Program-made: the position numbers and the translations under genes
Part shown: positions 26,261 through 35,141 of the stretch, piece by piece
How positions within the stretch are numbered: the first letter of the stretch is position 1
Layout: every line of letters begins with the position of its first letter
The notes under the pieces: model-generated
The model's database searches: none
The model's input: the letters and a program-made list of their open reading frames with translations, nothing else
Told to the model about the DNA's origin: nothing
Assembly (NCBI RefSeq): GCF_000765475.1
Contig: NZ_JRHO01000010.1
Coordinates: 124,001-188,000, forward strand
Source of the DNA: Methanococcoides methylutens
GTDB taxonomy: Archaea > Halobacteriota > Methanosarcinia > Methanosarcinales > Methanosarcinaceae
Direction of reading: 5' to 3'
DNA length: 64,000 nucleotides

Positions 26261-26941
26261 ATGAAGTGGATATCAACTGCAATTCTGGTAATTCTTGTAT
26301 CTGTGATAATAAGTTCATCTGGCTGTGTTTCTTCAGATTCGGATACTGAAGGCGATGGAAGTGATGGTATCTATGGGGATGAAGTGGAAACCCTTGAATA
26401 TCAGGGAGTGGAGCTGACTCCTATTAATGAACAGAGGAACAACGCAATAAAAGGAACTCAGTGGATAAATGAAGATACATACCTGCTAAAGATCAATGGT
26501 ATGGTAGACACTCCTCAATCTCTTACCTATGGTCAGGTCACTTCATACCCGAACGTTTCGAAAGTAGTGATCCTTGATTGTGTCGAAGGCTGGGGTTTTA
26601 CTGCAAAATGGACTGGTGTTCCAGTAAAGACACTTCTTGATGAAGCAGGTGTGCAGGAAGGGGCGACCACTGTGATATTCTATTCCGAAGATGGCTATTC
26701 CACGGCTCATGATCTGGATTATCTTGTTGACAACAACATCATACTTGGCTATAAACTGAATGATGTGACACTTCCGGAGGACAGGGGTTTCCCATTCCAG
26801 CTTGTGGCAGAAGGCAAGTACGGTTACAAATGGGGAAAATGGATAACCAGCATCGAGGTCACGGATGAACCTTATGAAGGATACTGGGAATCCAGGGGCT
26901 ACAATAATAATGCTGATGTGGGAGGGCCTCGGTTTGGCTAA
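26261..26941 (+). CDS. Molybdopterin-dependent oxidoreductase-fold lipoprotein
   Basis: A 226-residue exported protein with a lipoprotein signal (ILVSVIISSSGCVSS). From about residue 80 it matches the sulfite oxidase-like Moco-binding fold: SLTYGQVTSYPNVSKVVILD, the cysteine in LDCVEGWGFTAKW that would ligate molybdenum, VKTLLDEAGV, and GYKLNDVTLPEDRGFPFQLV with YGYKWGKWITSIEV. It is a minimal domain without dimerisation or heme parts, like YedY-type proteins. An electron partner is not adjacent. Extracellular location in a methanogen is notable; the substrate is unknown. Confidence 0.85.
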   Translation: MKWISTAILVILVSVIISSSGCVSSDSDTEGDGSDGIYGDEVETLEYQGVELTPINEQRNNAIKGTQWINEDTYLLKINGMVDTPQSLTYGQVTSYPNVSKVVILDCVEGWGFTAKWTGVPVKTLLDEAGVQEGATTVIFYSEDGYSTAHDLDYLVDNNIILGYKLNDVTLPEDRGFPFQLVAEGKYGYKWGKWITSIEVTDEPYEGYWESRGYNNNADVGGPRFG

Positions 26942-26963
26942 AACTCCTCTACACTTTTTCCTT

Positions 26964-27161
26964 TTAGTCCTTTGAGTAGATCGTATATTCAACTATTAGC
27001 AAGAACAACGGGAATAAAGTGCTTAACAGGATCTGAGTATCCGCTCCGATCACTTCGACCTCGATGATCGTGTTCAGTGATCTGAAGATCAGGAAGATTG
27101 TTGTTCCCAAAGTAATGCTCTGGAGGATCCCAAAGATCCAGAAGATATTCTTGTTTTCCAT
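26964..27161 (-). CDS. Small two-span membrane protein
   Basis: A 65-residue protein with two predicted membrane spans, IFWIFGILQSITLGTTIFLI and LLSTLFPLFLLIVEYTIY, joined by a short polar loop (EVEVIGAD). It converges on the molybdopterin-fold gene with 22 bases between stops. The ATG follows GAGGGGTTATAA. No family is recognised. It begins a stretch of small membrane proteins, although on the opposite strand to the rest. Confidence 0.6.
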   Translation of the reverse strand: MENKNIFWIFGILQSITLGTTIFLIFRSLNTIIEVEVIGADTQILLSTLFPLFLLIVEYTIYSKD

Positions 27162-27368
27162 TTATAACCCCTCACACTTTTATTTTTGTTTTCTTGCATC
27201 TTAAGATTTTCTGCACAGCACATTCTGATCAACTTGCTGGTTGTTTTGCTTTATGGCTGATCAGCTGAGTTTATGGGTAATGAATGAAGTTTGAGTGAAC
27301 CACTAATTTTATATCATTTACTGTAATATTTTTTAATTGTTTTACAGTTGATATGGGGTACTTTTAAG

Positions 27369-28160
27369 ATGGCAAAATTAGGAACTCAGGAGAAATACCT
27401 GATAATTTTTGGAGTGCTGTTGGCATGTGTAATGATCTTAGCATCAGCAGGACTCGAGATTGCAAAACAGAATGATAACGAAATTGGAAATGACCCTCTG
27501 GTCGAAGGGTCTGATGAGGTCCATGCTGAAAACATTGAAACAGTGTCAACAGTAGAAGTGTCAGATGATGATATTCTTAATGTCAGCACTAGCGCAGAGG
27601 GTTATCAAATCACCGGATCCGTTAATGAGTCAGCAACAGAGCCAACGAGCGATCAGACAAGTGCTAACGGTGATAAAGTCACGCTTAGTGTCAGTGGTTG
27701 TCTCGAATACGTATCTCCTGAAGAGATGAGCACTCGGTCCGATGTGATCCTTATAGGTACGGTAAAGGAGATTCTTCCAGCTCAATGGAATACTGCTGAC
27801 GGGGGGAGTCCAACCGATGATATCAATGAACTGGAGTGGTATGATATCTCTACGGATGTGGTGATAATTGTGGACGAGTACCTCAAAAACCCATTAGCTG
27901 AAAAGGAGGTCATAGTAAGGACACTTGGTGGTGAAAAAGATATTATCATCATTGATGTGGAGGATGAGCCTTCCTTTACTCCTGGGGAAAAAGTATTCCT
28001 TTACCTGAAAAATGACACATGGCCTCGTACTATGGATCATGGTCCTGAGCACTTTGTGGTCACTGGCGTTTCGCAAGGTAAATTCACATTAACTAATGAT
28101 GGTAAAGCTATCCATTTCGGGGAATCTTTCACTTTGGATGAGCTTCTGGAGACGGTTTGA
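27369..28160 (+). CDS. Membrane-anchored extracellular protein
   Basis: A 263-residue protein starting at ATG 27369 (MAKLGTQEKYLIIF). One N-terminal membrane span (YLIIFGVLLACVMILASAGL), a long acidic Ser/Thr/Glu linker to about residue 100, then a domain with GCLEYVSPEEMSTRSDVILI, GTVKEILPAQWNT, VVIIVDEYLKNP and GEKVFLYLKNDTW. The last half resembles small extracellular beta domains that several archaea and bacteria carry without known function. It leads a forward run of four genes for small membrane proteins (28188-29853). Confidence 0.65.
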   Translation: MAKLGTQEKYLIIFGVLLACVMILASAGLEIAKQNDNEIGNDPLVEGSDEVHAENIETVSTVEVSDDDILNVSTSAEGYQITGSVNESATEPTSDQTSANGDKVTLSVSGCLEYVSPEEMSTRSDVILIGTVKEILPAQWNTADGGSPTDDINELEWYDISTDVVIIVDEYLKNPLAEKEVIVRTLGGEKDIIIIDVEDEPSFTPGEKVFLYLKNDTWPRTMDHGPEHFVVTGVSQGKFTLTNDGKAIHFGESFTLDELLETV

Positions 28161-28187
28161 TTTAAGCAGTGTTTACCGGAGGATATA

Positions 28188-28352
28188 ATGACTTTTTCAT
28201 ATCTATATCCATTGTTCATGGGAATTATCATGTTCCTTTTTGGTCTCCCTGTCAACTATTTCATGTTCCACGAAATAAGGTGGAAGTACACATTTGTCAT
28301 GGCGATCAGCATGGCCATTGGAACTTTCATAGGCATCTTATTGTTTGAGTGA
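28188..28352 (+). CDS. Small two-span membrane protein, 54 residues
   Basis: A short gene with a clear ribosome binding site (GGAGGATATA before ATG). The product has two hydrophobic helices, LYPLFMGIIMFLFGLPVNYF and TFVMAISMAIGTFIGILLF, with HEIRWK between. It lies 27 bases after the preceding gene and 20 bases before the next, so it appears to be part of the same transcript. No family is recognised; such proteins are easily missed in annotation. Confidence 0.6.
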   Translation: MTFSYLYPLFMGIIMFLFGLPVNYFMFHEIRWKYTFVMAISMAIGTFIGILLFE

Positions 28353-28372
28353 CAGGGAGCTTAGGTGGAATT

Positions 28373-28783
28373 ATGCAAAGAATAAATCCGGTAATTGTTG
28401 CAATTGTTATGATAGCGATCGTTGGACTCATCCTTCTTGCTTTTATGATTGCTGTCCCCAAAATACAGATCGATGATGCAGTGCTAAGCATTGAGAACGA
28501 AGATATTGCAGACCATGAAGTGCGAGTGGAGATAATTGATCCGCAGGATGTGCGGCTTTATGATGAGGTGTATGTGATAGAAGCAGATACTAGGATAGGG
28601 ATCAGAAAATCAGTTCCTGAATTGGGAATTTACACTTACAGGCTCACGCTGGATAATGGTTTTATCGTAACTCAAAATGGCAGCGTTGAATACTCTACCA
28701 ATGTAGGAAGTTCAGAACATCTGGAATTTGTGATTCCTTCCGAAGGGGTAAGCATCGTTTTTGATGGTGCTACGATCGCTTGA
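28373..28783 (+). CDS. Single-span membrane-anchored protein
   Basis: A 136-residue protein starting at 28373 behind TAGGTGGA. One N-terminal span (VIVAIVMIAIVGLILLAFMI) is followed by an extracellular beta-sandwich-like domain: KIQIDDAVLSIENEDIADHE, VRVEIIDPQDVRLYDEVYVI, LGIYTYRLTLDNGFIVTQNG and EHLEFVIPSEGVSIVFDG. The pattern suggests a small Ig-like or Big-type domain. Likely co-transcribed with its neighbours. No named family is assigned. Confidence 0.6.
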   Translation: MQRINPVIVAIVMIAIVGLILLAFMIAVPKIQIDDAVLSIENEDIADHEVRVEIIDPQDVRLYDEVYVIEADTRIGIRKSVPELGIYTYRLTLDNGFIVTQNGSVEYSTNVGSSEHLEFVIPSEGVSIVFDGATIA

Positions 28784-28800
28784 TAAGGTTGGTGTAGTAT

Positions 28801-29094
28801 ATGCAGATCAAAAGTAAAGATATAAATGAAAATCTAATTGGTGTCTTTGTTGTTCTCGGAACGCTTGGGGTGTATCATTTGCTCTCCATTGAAACAAATA
28901 TAATTCCCGGTTTGTTCCATTACCTGCCACGAATGTTGGTTCCTTCACTTTTTCTGTTATCTCCTGGTGTTGTTTGTGGGTGTATATTTGCCATGTTCAC
29001 AAGGAATATTGTCAAGATAGTACTTGCAGGGATCATAACTATAATATTGTGGTTATACTGGTTTTCCGCTATATTCCCGGCTTTAACTCTCTAA
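28801..29094 (+). CDS. Three-span membrane protein, 97 residues
   Basis: A small integral membrane protein with hydrophobic segments at about residues 11-27, 38-63 (LVPSLFLLSPGVVCGCIFAM) and 70-92 (IVLAGIITIILWLYWFSAIF). It starts 17 bases after the preceding gene, behind GGTTGGTG. The adjacent permease-like protein and two anchored proteins suggest a membrane complex, but no family is recognised. Confidence 0.6.
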   Translation: MQIKSKDINENLIGVFVVLGTLGVYHLLSIETNIIPGLFHYLPRMLVPSLFLLSPGVVCGCIFAMFTRNIVKIVLAGIITIILWLYWFSAIFPALTL

Positions 29095-29175
29095 TATGTT
29101 TTAAAAATCGGATTTCTAAAGGAATATCTTGCCAGGCAACATTCTATAAAATAGGTGATTTCAGGAAGTGTAAGA

Positions 29176-29853
29176 ATGAGAACTATAATAATATCTAAAA
29201 AGTTTAAAAGCATATCTTCACAGTTGTTCTTCCACATTATTCCATTTGGTCTATTGTTTTTATTCTGGGAAATATTGGCAAGAACGGTTCTTGCAACATA
29301 TGAGTTTCCACCATTCTCTGCTGTTGTCCAGGCCATCTCGTCATCTTTGATTTATCACCTTGGGGTAACACTTGCTTTTTCCTTTTTGGAACTATTGATG
29401 ATCTCGCTGGTAGGTTTGTCATTCGGGACTCTCATATACAGATCGGAAAAGTTAAAGTGGGCTATTACTCCAGTATTCTGGTTTATGATCTTTGGAATTG
29501 GAACTGCGATCGTGATAAAGGCACCCATTTTTATCGTATTGTTTGGTCTTTCAAAAGGTTTGATCGTCCTGCAATCGATCTTGGTTCCCCTTTTACTGGT
29601 TGCATTAATTTCTGGCAGTGGTCACAAAATGCTTGCGATCAAAATAGGGTATTTATTGTGTTTGCTTTTTCAGATCATGGGCGAGATGATCTTTGGAGCA
29701 ACGGATCGGGGAATTGGAGTAATGCTCTTCCAAAATTATCATTTGCACAATATGGTAGCGTTGTATGCAGCACTATTGTTGGTTGGATCTGCTGGAGTTT
29801 TTGTTGAAGAAGTAGTTCTCGGGTATGTGGGGAATAAATTGAAAATAGAATGA
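29176..29853 (+). CDS. Permease-like membrane protein (SsuC/TauC-type ABC fold)
   Basis: A 225-residue protein; the ATG at 29176 follows GGAAGTGT. About six membrane spans are arranged as in nitrate/sulfonate/taurine ABC permeases, with LIYHLGVTLAFSFLELLMIS resembling the family's HL-x-TL opening and IGYLLCLLFQIMGEMIFGAT resembling the C-terminal part. The usual EAA loop that contacts the ATPase is poorly conserved, and no ATPase or binding-protein gene is near. It may be an orphan or repurposed permease. The assignment rests on pattern only. Confidence 0.55.
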   Translation: MRTIIISKKFKSISSQLFFHIIPFGLLFLFWEILARTVLATYEFPPFSAVVQAISSSLIYHLGVTLAFSFLELLMISLVGLSFGTLIYRSEKLKWAITPVFWFMIFGIGTAIVIKAPIFIVLFGLSKGLIVLQSILVPLLLVALISGSGHKMLAIKIGYLLCLLFQIMGEMIFGATDRGIGVMLFQNYHLHNMVALYAALLLVGSAGVFVEEVVLGYVGNKLKIE

Positions 29854-29998
29854 GAATGGATCACACCATATTGGATCTTTTGATATGCTCTTCCTCAAAT
29901 TGAAGTAGTATTATGGCTCAAGCGACCAAAAAGTATAACCTCGATCCAATAAACCAATTGAATTTGAGCTAAAAATGATAACAAAAAAAGAATGTGGA

Positions 29999-30084
29999 CG
30001 CTGAGGAGGAGATTCGAACTCCTGCAGCGCGTTAGCACTACCGGTTTTCAAGACCGGCGCCGTAGTCCACTTGGCTACCTCAGC
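29999..30084 (-). tRNA. tRNA-Ser (anticodon TGA)
   Basis: A class II tRNA with a 7-bp acceptor stem (GCTGAGG and CCTCAGC), an anticodon arm CCGGT-CTTGAAA-ACCGG giving anticodon TGA, a long variable arm (TAGTGCTAACGCGCTGC region) and a T arm with GTTCGAATC. No intron. The 3' CCA is not encoded. The serine identity follows from both the anticodon and the long variable arm. Confidence 0.95.
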
Positions 30085-30173
30085 AATTGAATGGTTCCTA
30101 AATAGTGTTTTCAGGTATAATACTTTTGCTCCAAAAGGCTAGATCAGCCTTCCAGAAAAGAATGTGAAGAGGT

Positions 30174-30890
30174 TTACTCTTCACTTTCTGTGATCTCTTC
30201 CTCAGCCTCTACAGCAGGTGCTGGGGTCTCAACTGGGTAGGATTCAATGTAGCTTACTTTGTCAAGGCCTACGTACTCTACAAGTTCGTTTGCAACTCTT
30301 CCCTTTGCCATGAGCCAGCGCTGGTTGAATGTAAGCATTGCAGGTACCTCAATAGCTGCCTTGTTATCATTTACCTCTACTTCAAGGTCTGGGACTCCGG
30401 TGTAAAGTGCAAGAATGCCTTTTACCTTCTCAGTAACGTCTTCGATCTTCTCATCGATGGTGTACTCGTAGGTAACTTCCTTGCCTGCAAGTGGGTGGTT
30501 GAAGTCAACACGTACCCTGCGTCCGATGACCTTTGTGACGGTACCTCTCTTGTTGTCGATCTCGATGTTCATGCCAGGGTATGCTTTCTGGTCTTTGAAC
30601 TTTGTAAGGGACATGTTCTCAACAAGTTTTGGGTCGTGGTCGCCAAATCCGCCTTCTGGTGGGATAATAACGTTTCCGCTGTATCCAACTTCCTTGCCTT
30701 CAAGATCAGCGTCAAGACCTGCAATGGTGTGTCCTGCGCCCACGATTACTATGTCGCCACCGTACATGCCGCGTGGGTTGTAGATCTCGTTCTCTTTTGC
30801 AAGATCTTCATTGGTTGTATCAAAGATCTGGTCTCCGTTGAACTTTCCGGTGTATGACAGTTTAATAACGTCTCCTTTTTCTATTGCCAT
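30174..30890 (-). CDS. FKBP-type peptidyl-prolyl isomerase, long archaeal type
   Basis: A 238-residue protein starting at MAIEKGDVIK (30890), an ATG preceded by GAGTTGAT. The FKBP domain (residues about 1-155) includes VIKLSYTGKF, a loop GMYGGDIVIVGAGHTIAGLD, IPPEGGFGDHDP and RVRVDFNHPLAGKEVTYE, with an IF insertion between about 85 and 130 as in SlyD-like enzymes. A C-terminal domain (160-220) and a Glu-rich tail follow. It folds proteins as a chaperone and prolyl isomerase. It is monocistronic, just beyond tRNA-Ser. Confidence 0.93.
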   Translation of the reverse strand: MAIEKGDVIKLSYTGKFNGDQIFDTTNEDLAKENEIYNPRGMYGGDIVIVGAGHTIAGLDADLEGKEVGYSGNVIIPPEGGFGDHDPKLVENMSLTKFKDQKAYPGMNIEIDNKRGTVTKVIGRRVRVDFNHPLAGKEVTYEYTIDEKIEDVTEKVKGILALYTGVPDLEVEVNDNKAAIEVPAMLTFNQRWLMAKGRVANELVEYVGLDKVSYIESYPVETPAPAVEAEEEITESEE

Positions 30891-31273
30891 TATTATCAAC
30901 TCGATTAAATTTGTAAGTTTTAGCTAAATCTAAGTGTTTGATTGATCTAAAGAATTTCTTCTGGCTATACTCTTTTGCCTTTAATAAGTTTTTGGGATAA
31001 CTTCCTAATAGTACTGTTCAATAATTGACTTCCAGTTTTGACTCTGGGGACTTATTTGGGAAAAACAGGCTAGTTTTTGATCTCTTTTTTTCAACTATAT
31101 GCTTTATAGCTACTTCCAATTATGATTATTATGGTAATTATTCACACGGCTAACGATCGTAATTAAACTGGTATATATTTGTTATTATACAAATCGTAAC
31201 ATATACATACTTATATATGTTTGTCACAATTGGTTATATACAGTCTACAATCTGGCCAATGGGATGAGGTCGT

Positions 31274-32950
31274 ATGAATGAAGAACAAAATGTATCTATG
31301 GATATTCGGGGAAAGGTCGATCTGGAGTCGGTATTAAAGCGATCACTTAAGGAAATAAAAGATTCAGCTGAGGCAAGGGTCCGCCTGGAGTCTATCATTA
31401 ACAGGAGTCCTGCTGTTATTTTTTTCTGGTCTGCACAGGAAGGTCGCCCTGTAGAATTTGTGACCGAGAATGTTGAAAAGTTCGGATATGCGGAGGAAGA
31501 CTTTGTATCTGGAACTTTGCTTTACCATAATATATTACATCCTGATGATCGGGACAATGTCCAGAAACTGATCGATGAAGCTGCTTCTAATGGAAAAGAA
31601 CAGTTCAACTGTGAATACAGGCTTCTGACAGAGTCCAATGATGTCCGGTGGGTATATGAGGGCACTTTGATCGAAAGGAATGCTGATCAAAGCATCAGTC
31701 ATTTTTATGGTATCATCTTTGACATAACAAGTCGCAAACTTGCTGAAATGGAGATCGCGGACAATGAGCGTGATATCTCTGTCCTTTATTCTGCAGTCAC
31801 ACTTGCATCTGAGTCATTGGATATCGATGACCTGCTTTCGGAGATACTGATGGAGATCGGTGATCTTCTGGATATAGATGCAGGTGGCGTGTATATTATC
31901 GATCACGATAAACGGGAGGCTAATCTCAGGGCACATATTGGACCTGAAGATGATCTTGCATCCAACATTTCCTATTCCAGAGAAGAGGACATGTTCAAGA
32001 ATGTCGGAGACCTTCCAAAGCATGCTATTATCTCTGAAGAGGTTGTCCGGAAGGATTCTCGCTTTGTAACAAGGAACAACCTTACATTCTATCTTTATTC
32101 AAGGGATAAAGTAGTTGGTTTTGTTCTTCTGCAGATATCGGACAATGAGTCAATTAATGAGAAGAACATAAAAGTTCTTGAACATGTAGGAAAACACATT
32201 GGTATTGCTATCGAGAATGCCCAATTGTTCGAGAAGACCCAGGGCGATTATGAGGATCTCAGATCTGTTGACAAAATGAAAAATGAGTTCTTTGCAAACC
32301 TCAGCCATGAACTAAAGACGCCTATGATATCTATCAAAGGTTTCAGTGAACTTCTGGGTGAGGGAAAATTCGGTCCACTGAGTATCGAACAGAAAAGAGC
32401 TAACGACGCTGTTGTAAGAAATGCTGAGAAACTCAGAAGTCTTATCGATTCCTTGCTTTACATGAGCATGGAAAAGGAAGGCAAATACAAATACAATTTC
32501 ACGACGGTTTCAGTCAGGAGATTTATCGCCAATTCTATTGAAGTTGCACGTGCTCAGGTGGGTGCAAATAATATTGTGTTCAAAGAAGACGTTCCTGATA
32601 GTATTCCAAACATCTGTGGTGATGAAGAACGCCTGACAACTGCATTGAACAATATTCTTGACAATGCGGTCAAGTTTATGTCTGAGGGGGAAGTGATAAT
32701 TTCAGTTCAGGATGAAGCAGATCATATCCATATCCGCGTGAAGGACAATGGTATTGGAATTCCCGGGGATAAGGTGGATAAGGTCTTTGAAAGTTTTTAT
32801 CAGGTGGATGGATCTCTTACCAGGATCTATGGTGGCACAGGTTTGGGCTTGCATGTATCTAAGAGGATAGTCAATGTTCACAATGGTAAGATATGGTTGA
32901 AGAGTCTGGAAGGTTTTGGTACTACTGTACATATAACGTTACCAAAATGA
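31274..32950 (+). CDS. PAS-GAF sensor histidine kinase
   Basis: A 558-residue soluble kinase. A PAS domain (about residues 35-155, beginning IINRSPAVIFFWSAQEGRPV) ends in HFYGIIFDITSRKLAE. A GAF domain (about 165-320) follows, with LDIDAGGVYIID. HisKA then has NLSHELKTPMISIKGFSELL, and the ATPase part has LDNAVKFMSEG, VKDNGIGIPGDKV and YGGTGLGLHVSKR. It is flanked by a long AT-rich promoter region with CGTAACATATA near 31195 and no response regulator. The signal is unknown; GAF may bind a small ligand. Confidence 0.93.
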   Translation: MNEEQNVSMDIRGKVDLESVLKRSLKEIKDSAEARVRLESIINRSPAVIFFWSAQEGRPVEFVTENVEKFGYAEEDFVSGTLLYHNILHPDDRDNVQKLIDEAASNGKEQFNCEYRLLTESNDVRWVYEGTLIERNADQSISHFYGIIFDITSRKLAEMEIADNERDISVLYSAVTLASESLDIDDLLSEILMEIGDLLDIDAGGVYIIDHDKREANLRAHIGPEDDLASNISYSREEDMFKNVGDLPKHAIISEEVVRKDSRFVTRNNLTFYLYSRDKVVGFVLLQISDNESINEKNIKVLEHVGKHIGIAIENAQLFEKTQGDYEDLRSVDKMKNEFFANLSHELKTPMISIKGFSELLGEGKFGPLSIEQKRANDAVVRNAEKLRSLIDSLLYMSMEKEGKYKYNFTTVSVRRFIANSIEVARAQVGANNIVFKEDVPDSIPNICGDEERLTTALNNILDNAVKFMSEGEVIISVQDEADHIHIRVKDNGIGIPGDKVDKVFESFYQVDGSLTRIYGGTGLGLHVSKRIVNVHNGKIWLKSLEGFGTTVHITLPK

Positions 32951-33240
32951 TCTCCTACTTTTCTTTTATCTTTTAATTTTCAGGGTTTAACTATTATAAT
33001 TTAATTTTTAAAGTTTAATTTTTAATTAATCTTTCCGGCTTACCAGTTGTACATTTCTTTTTTGATTTCTATTTCCATTTTTATTTTGATTTCCATTCTC
33101 TTTCTCTTTCTCATTTCATTTCATTTCATTTCATTTCATTTTCTTTTTTGAACTTGAAGTCAATTTATCCAAATTTTAAATTACCGGAAGTAATATATGC
33201 ACGATTGTTTATTACTCAATATAATGCAGAGGTAATCTAT
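32951..33240. other. Intergenic region with TCATT microsatellite
   Basis: Nearly 290 bases of T- and C-rich DNA between the kinase and the homocysteine operon. It includes T-rich termination sequence after the kinase, the TCATT repeat (33111-33140) and the promoter of the next gene. An in-frame TTG at 33148 could extend the next gene but lies close to the repeat and lacks a ribosome binding site. Confidence 0.5.
33111..33140. repeat. TCATT microsatellite, six units
   Basis: Six exact tandem copies of TCATT, continuing a strongly pyrimidine-rich stretch on the plus strand. Repeat-number variation is likely between strains; an effect on the downstream promoter is possible. Confidence 0.9.
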
Positions 33241-34743
33241 ATGGTCAAAAAATCAATTCATGAGATCAATGGCAGGATACGTGATGGCAGCGTTAACGTT
33301 GTAACTGCTGAGGAAATGGTGGATATTGTAGGGGAATTAGGAGCAGAAGGTGCTGCTAAAGAGGTAGATGTTGTTACTACAGGTACCTTCGGAGCCATGT
33401 GTTCATCTGGTGTATGGCTGAACTTTGGTCATTCTGAGCCTCCTATCAGGATCGGGAAGCTATGGCTTAATGACGTGGAGGCATATTCCGGTGTTGCTGC
33501 CGTGGATGCTTATATCGGTGCAACACAGCAGTCCCAGTCAAAGGGCATTGAATATGGCGGTGCGCATGTAATTGAGGACCTGATCCGTGGTAATTCAATT
33601 GACCTGCACGGTACTTCTCCTGGAACAGACTGCTATCCAAGAAAGGTTATTGATACGACCATCAATATATATGACCTGAATCAGGCTATCATGCTAAATC
33701 CACGTAATTCTTATCAGAAGTACAATGCTGCGACCAACAGCACAAATCATACTCTGCACACTTATATGGGTTCACTGCTACCCCATCATGGAAATGTTAC
33801 ATACTCCGGTGCAGGAGTACTTTCACCTATGCACAATGATCCGAACTATGAGACCATTGGTACTGGTACGCGTATTTTCCTGGGGGGGACTCAGGGTTAT
33901 ATTGTGGGCGAAGGTACGCAGCACTCCCCTGCAGCAGGTTTTGGCACACTGATGCTAAAAGGTGACCTTAAGAATATGAGTTCTGAATACATCCGCGCTG
34001 CAACATTCGAAGGCTATGGTACATCACTTTATGTTGGAATGGGCATTCCGATCCCGATCCTCAATGAAGACCTCGCAAAGGCCACTGCAATAACGGATGA
34101 TGATATTGTCACTAATCTGCTTGACTATGGAATTCCCAGCAGGGACCGTCCGGTACTCAGGACCGTTACATATGGTGAACTTCGTTCAGGCTCTATAGAC
34201 ATTAATGGAAAAGAAGTTCCTACCTCTCCAATGTCAAGTTTCAAGAAATCACGCCAGATAGCCAATGAATTAAAGGATTGGATCAAGGCCGGTGAATTCT
34301 TCGTTAGCATGCCTGTGGAACGTCTTCCTACGACCACACCCTGCAATGCAATGAAACAAAGCAATGTGGATCTACTTGTGGTGGACATTATGTCCTCAGA
34401 TGTTACAACTATCCATGAGGATGCAGGTTTCCATGATGCTGCTAAGATTATCATGGAAAAACAATTCAACCATCTGCCTGTGGTCGATAGTGGTAATCAC
34501 CTTGTGGGAATTGTAACTGCATGGGATATCTCAAAGGCTGTGGCAAAGGATGAACATGATCTTGTCAAGGATATAATGACCCGAAAGGTTGTCACAACAT
34601 GTCCTGATGAAGCTGTCGACATTTCCGCTTTCAAACTGGATAGCAATAATGTTTCTGCACTTCCGGTGATCGATTCTAATAAGCATGTTGTGGGCATAGT
34701 CACAAGTGATGATATCAGTAAATTGCTTGCAAGGAGGCACTAA
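33241..34743 (+). CDS. Homocysteine biosynthesis protein (DUF39 with CBS pair)
   Basis: A 500-residue protein starting at MVKKSIHEINGRI behind AGAGGTAAT. The DUF39 domain (about 15-370) has conserved cysteines 54 (GAMCSSGVWLNFGH) and 131 (GTSPGTDCYPRK). Two CBS domains follow (DIMSSDVTTIHEDAGFHDAA, DIMTRKVVTTCPDEAVD). Genetic work on Methanosarcina acetivorans (MA1821) showed this family makes homocysteine from aspartate semialdehyde and sulfide without O-acyl-homoserine. CBS domains suggest regulation by adenosyl ligands. It heads an operon with the NIL-ferredoxin and COG2122 genes. Confidence 0.93.
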   Translation: MVKKSIHEINGRIRDGSVNVVTAEEMVDIVGELGAEGAAKEVDVVTTGTFGAMCSSGVWLNFGHSEPPIRIGKLWLNDVEAYSGVAAVDAYIGATQQSQSKGIEYGGAHVIEDLIRGNSIDLHGTSPGTDCYPRKVIDTTINIYDLNQAIMLNPRNSYQKYNAATNSTNHTLHTYMGSLLPHHGNVTYSGAGVLSPMHNDPNYETIGTGTRIFLGGTQGYIVGEGTQHSPAAGFGTLMLKGDLKNMSSEYIRAATFEGYGTSLYVGMGIPIPILNEDLAKATAITDDDIVTNLLDYGIPSRDRPVLRTVTYGELRSGSIDINGKEVPTSPMSSFKKSRQIANELKDWIKAGEFFVSMPVERLPTTTPCNAMKQSNVDLLVVDIMSSDVTTIHEDAGFHDAAKIIMEKQFNHLPVVDSGNHLVGIVTAWDISKAVAKDEHDLVKDIMTRKVVTTCPDEAVDISAFKLDSNNVSALPVIDSNKHVVGIVTSDDISKLLARRH

Positions 34744-34745
34744 CA

Positions 34746-35132
34746 ATGATGATCAAAATAAATATGGCTGCGGATATCGTTACAACACCTATCCTTGCAG
34801 AAGCTATTATCGAAACAGGTTCACTACTGAACATATCCCAGGCACACTTCGATCCGATCCATGGCGAAGTTGTGGCTGAGATACCCTCCGATCAGCTTGT
34901 GAAGATCCGTGATGCCCTTGTTAGCAGGGGTGCTGAGGTCGTGGTCCTTAATACTCCGATACACCGGGACGAGGAAGAGTGCGTGGAATGTGGTGCCTGT
35001 ATCTCTGTCTGTCCTGTGAAGGTATTCTCATTCGCAGATGACTGGAGCATTAAGGCCGATTCTGATAAATGTATCCAGTGTGGTACCTGCCTTAAAATGT
35101 GTCCGCATAACGCCCTGGCCCTTGGCCAGTGA
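34746..35132 (+). CDS. NIL-domain ferredoxin for homocysteine synthesis
   Basis: A 128-residue protein: a NIL domain (about 1-72, with DIVTTPILAEAIIETGSLLN) followed by two 4Fe-4S motifs, CVECGACISVCP and CIQCGTCLKMCP. Its orthologue MA1822 is needed with MA1821 for homocysteine formation in M. acetivorans. It probably supplies electrons or carries sulfur for the DUF39 partner. The gene starts 2 bases after the DUF39 stop codon. Confidence 0.93.
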   Translation: MMIKINMAADIVTTPILAEAIIETGSLLNISQAHFDPIHGEVVAEIPSDQLVKIRDALVSRGAEVVVLNTPIHRDEEECVECGACISVCPVKVFSFADDWSIKADSDKCIQCGTCLKMCPHNALALGQ

Positions 35133-35141
35133 TCCGAGATC

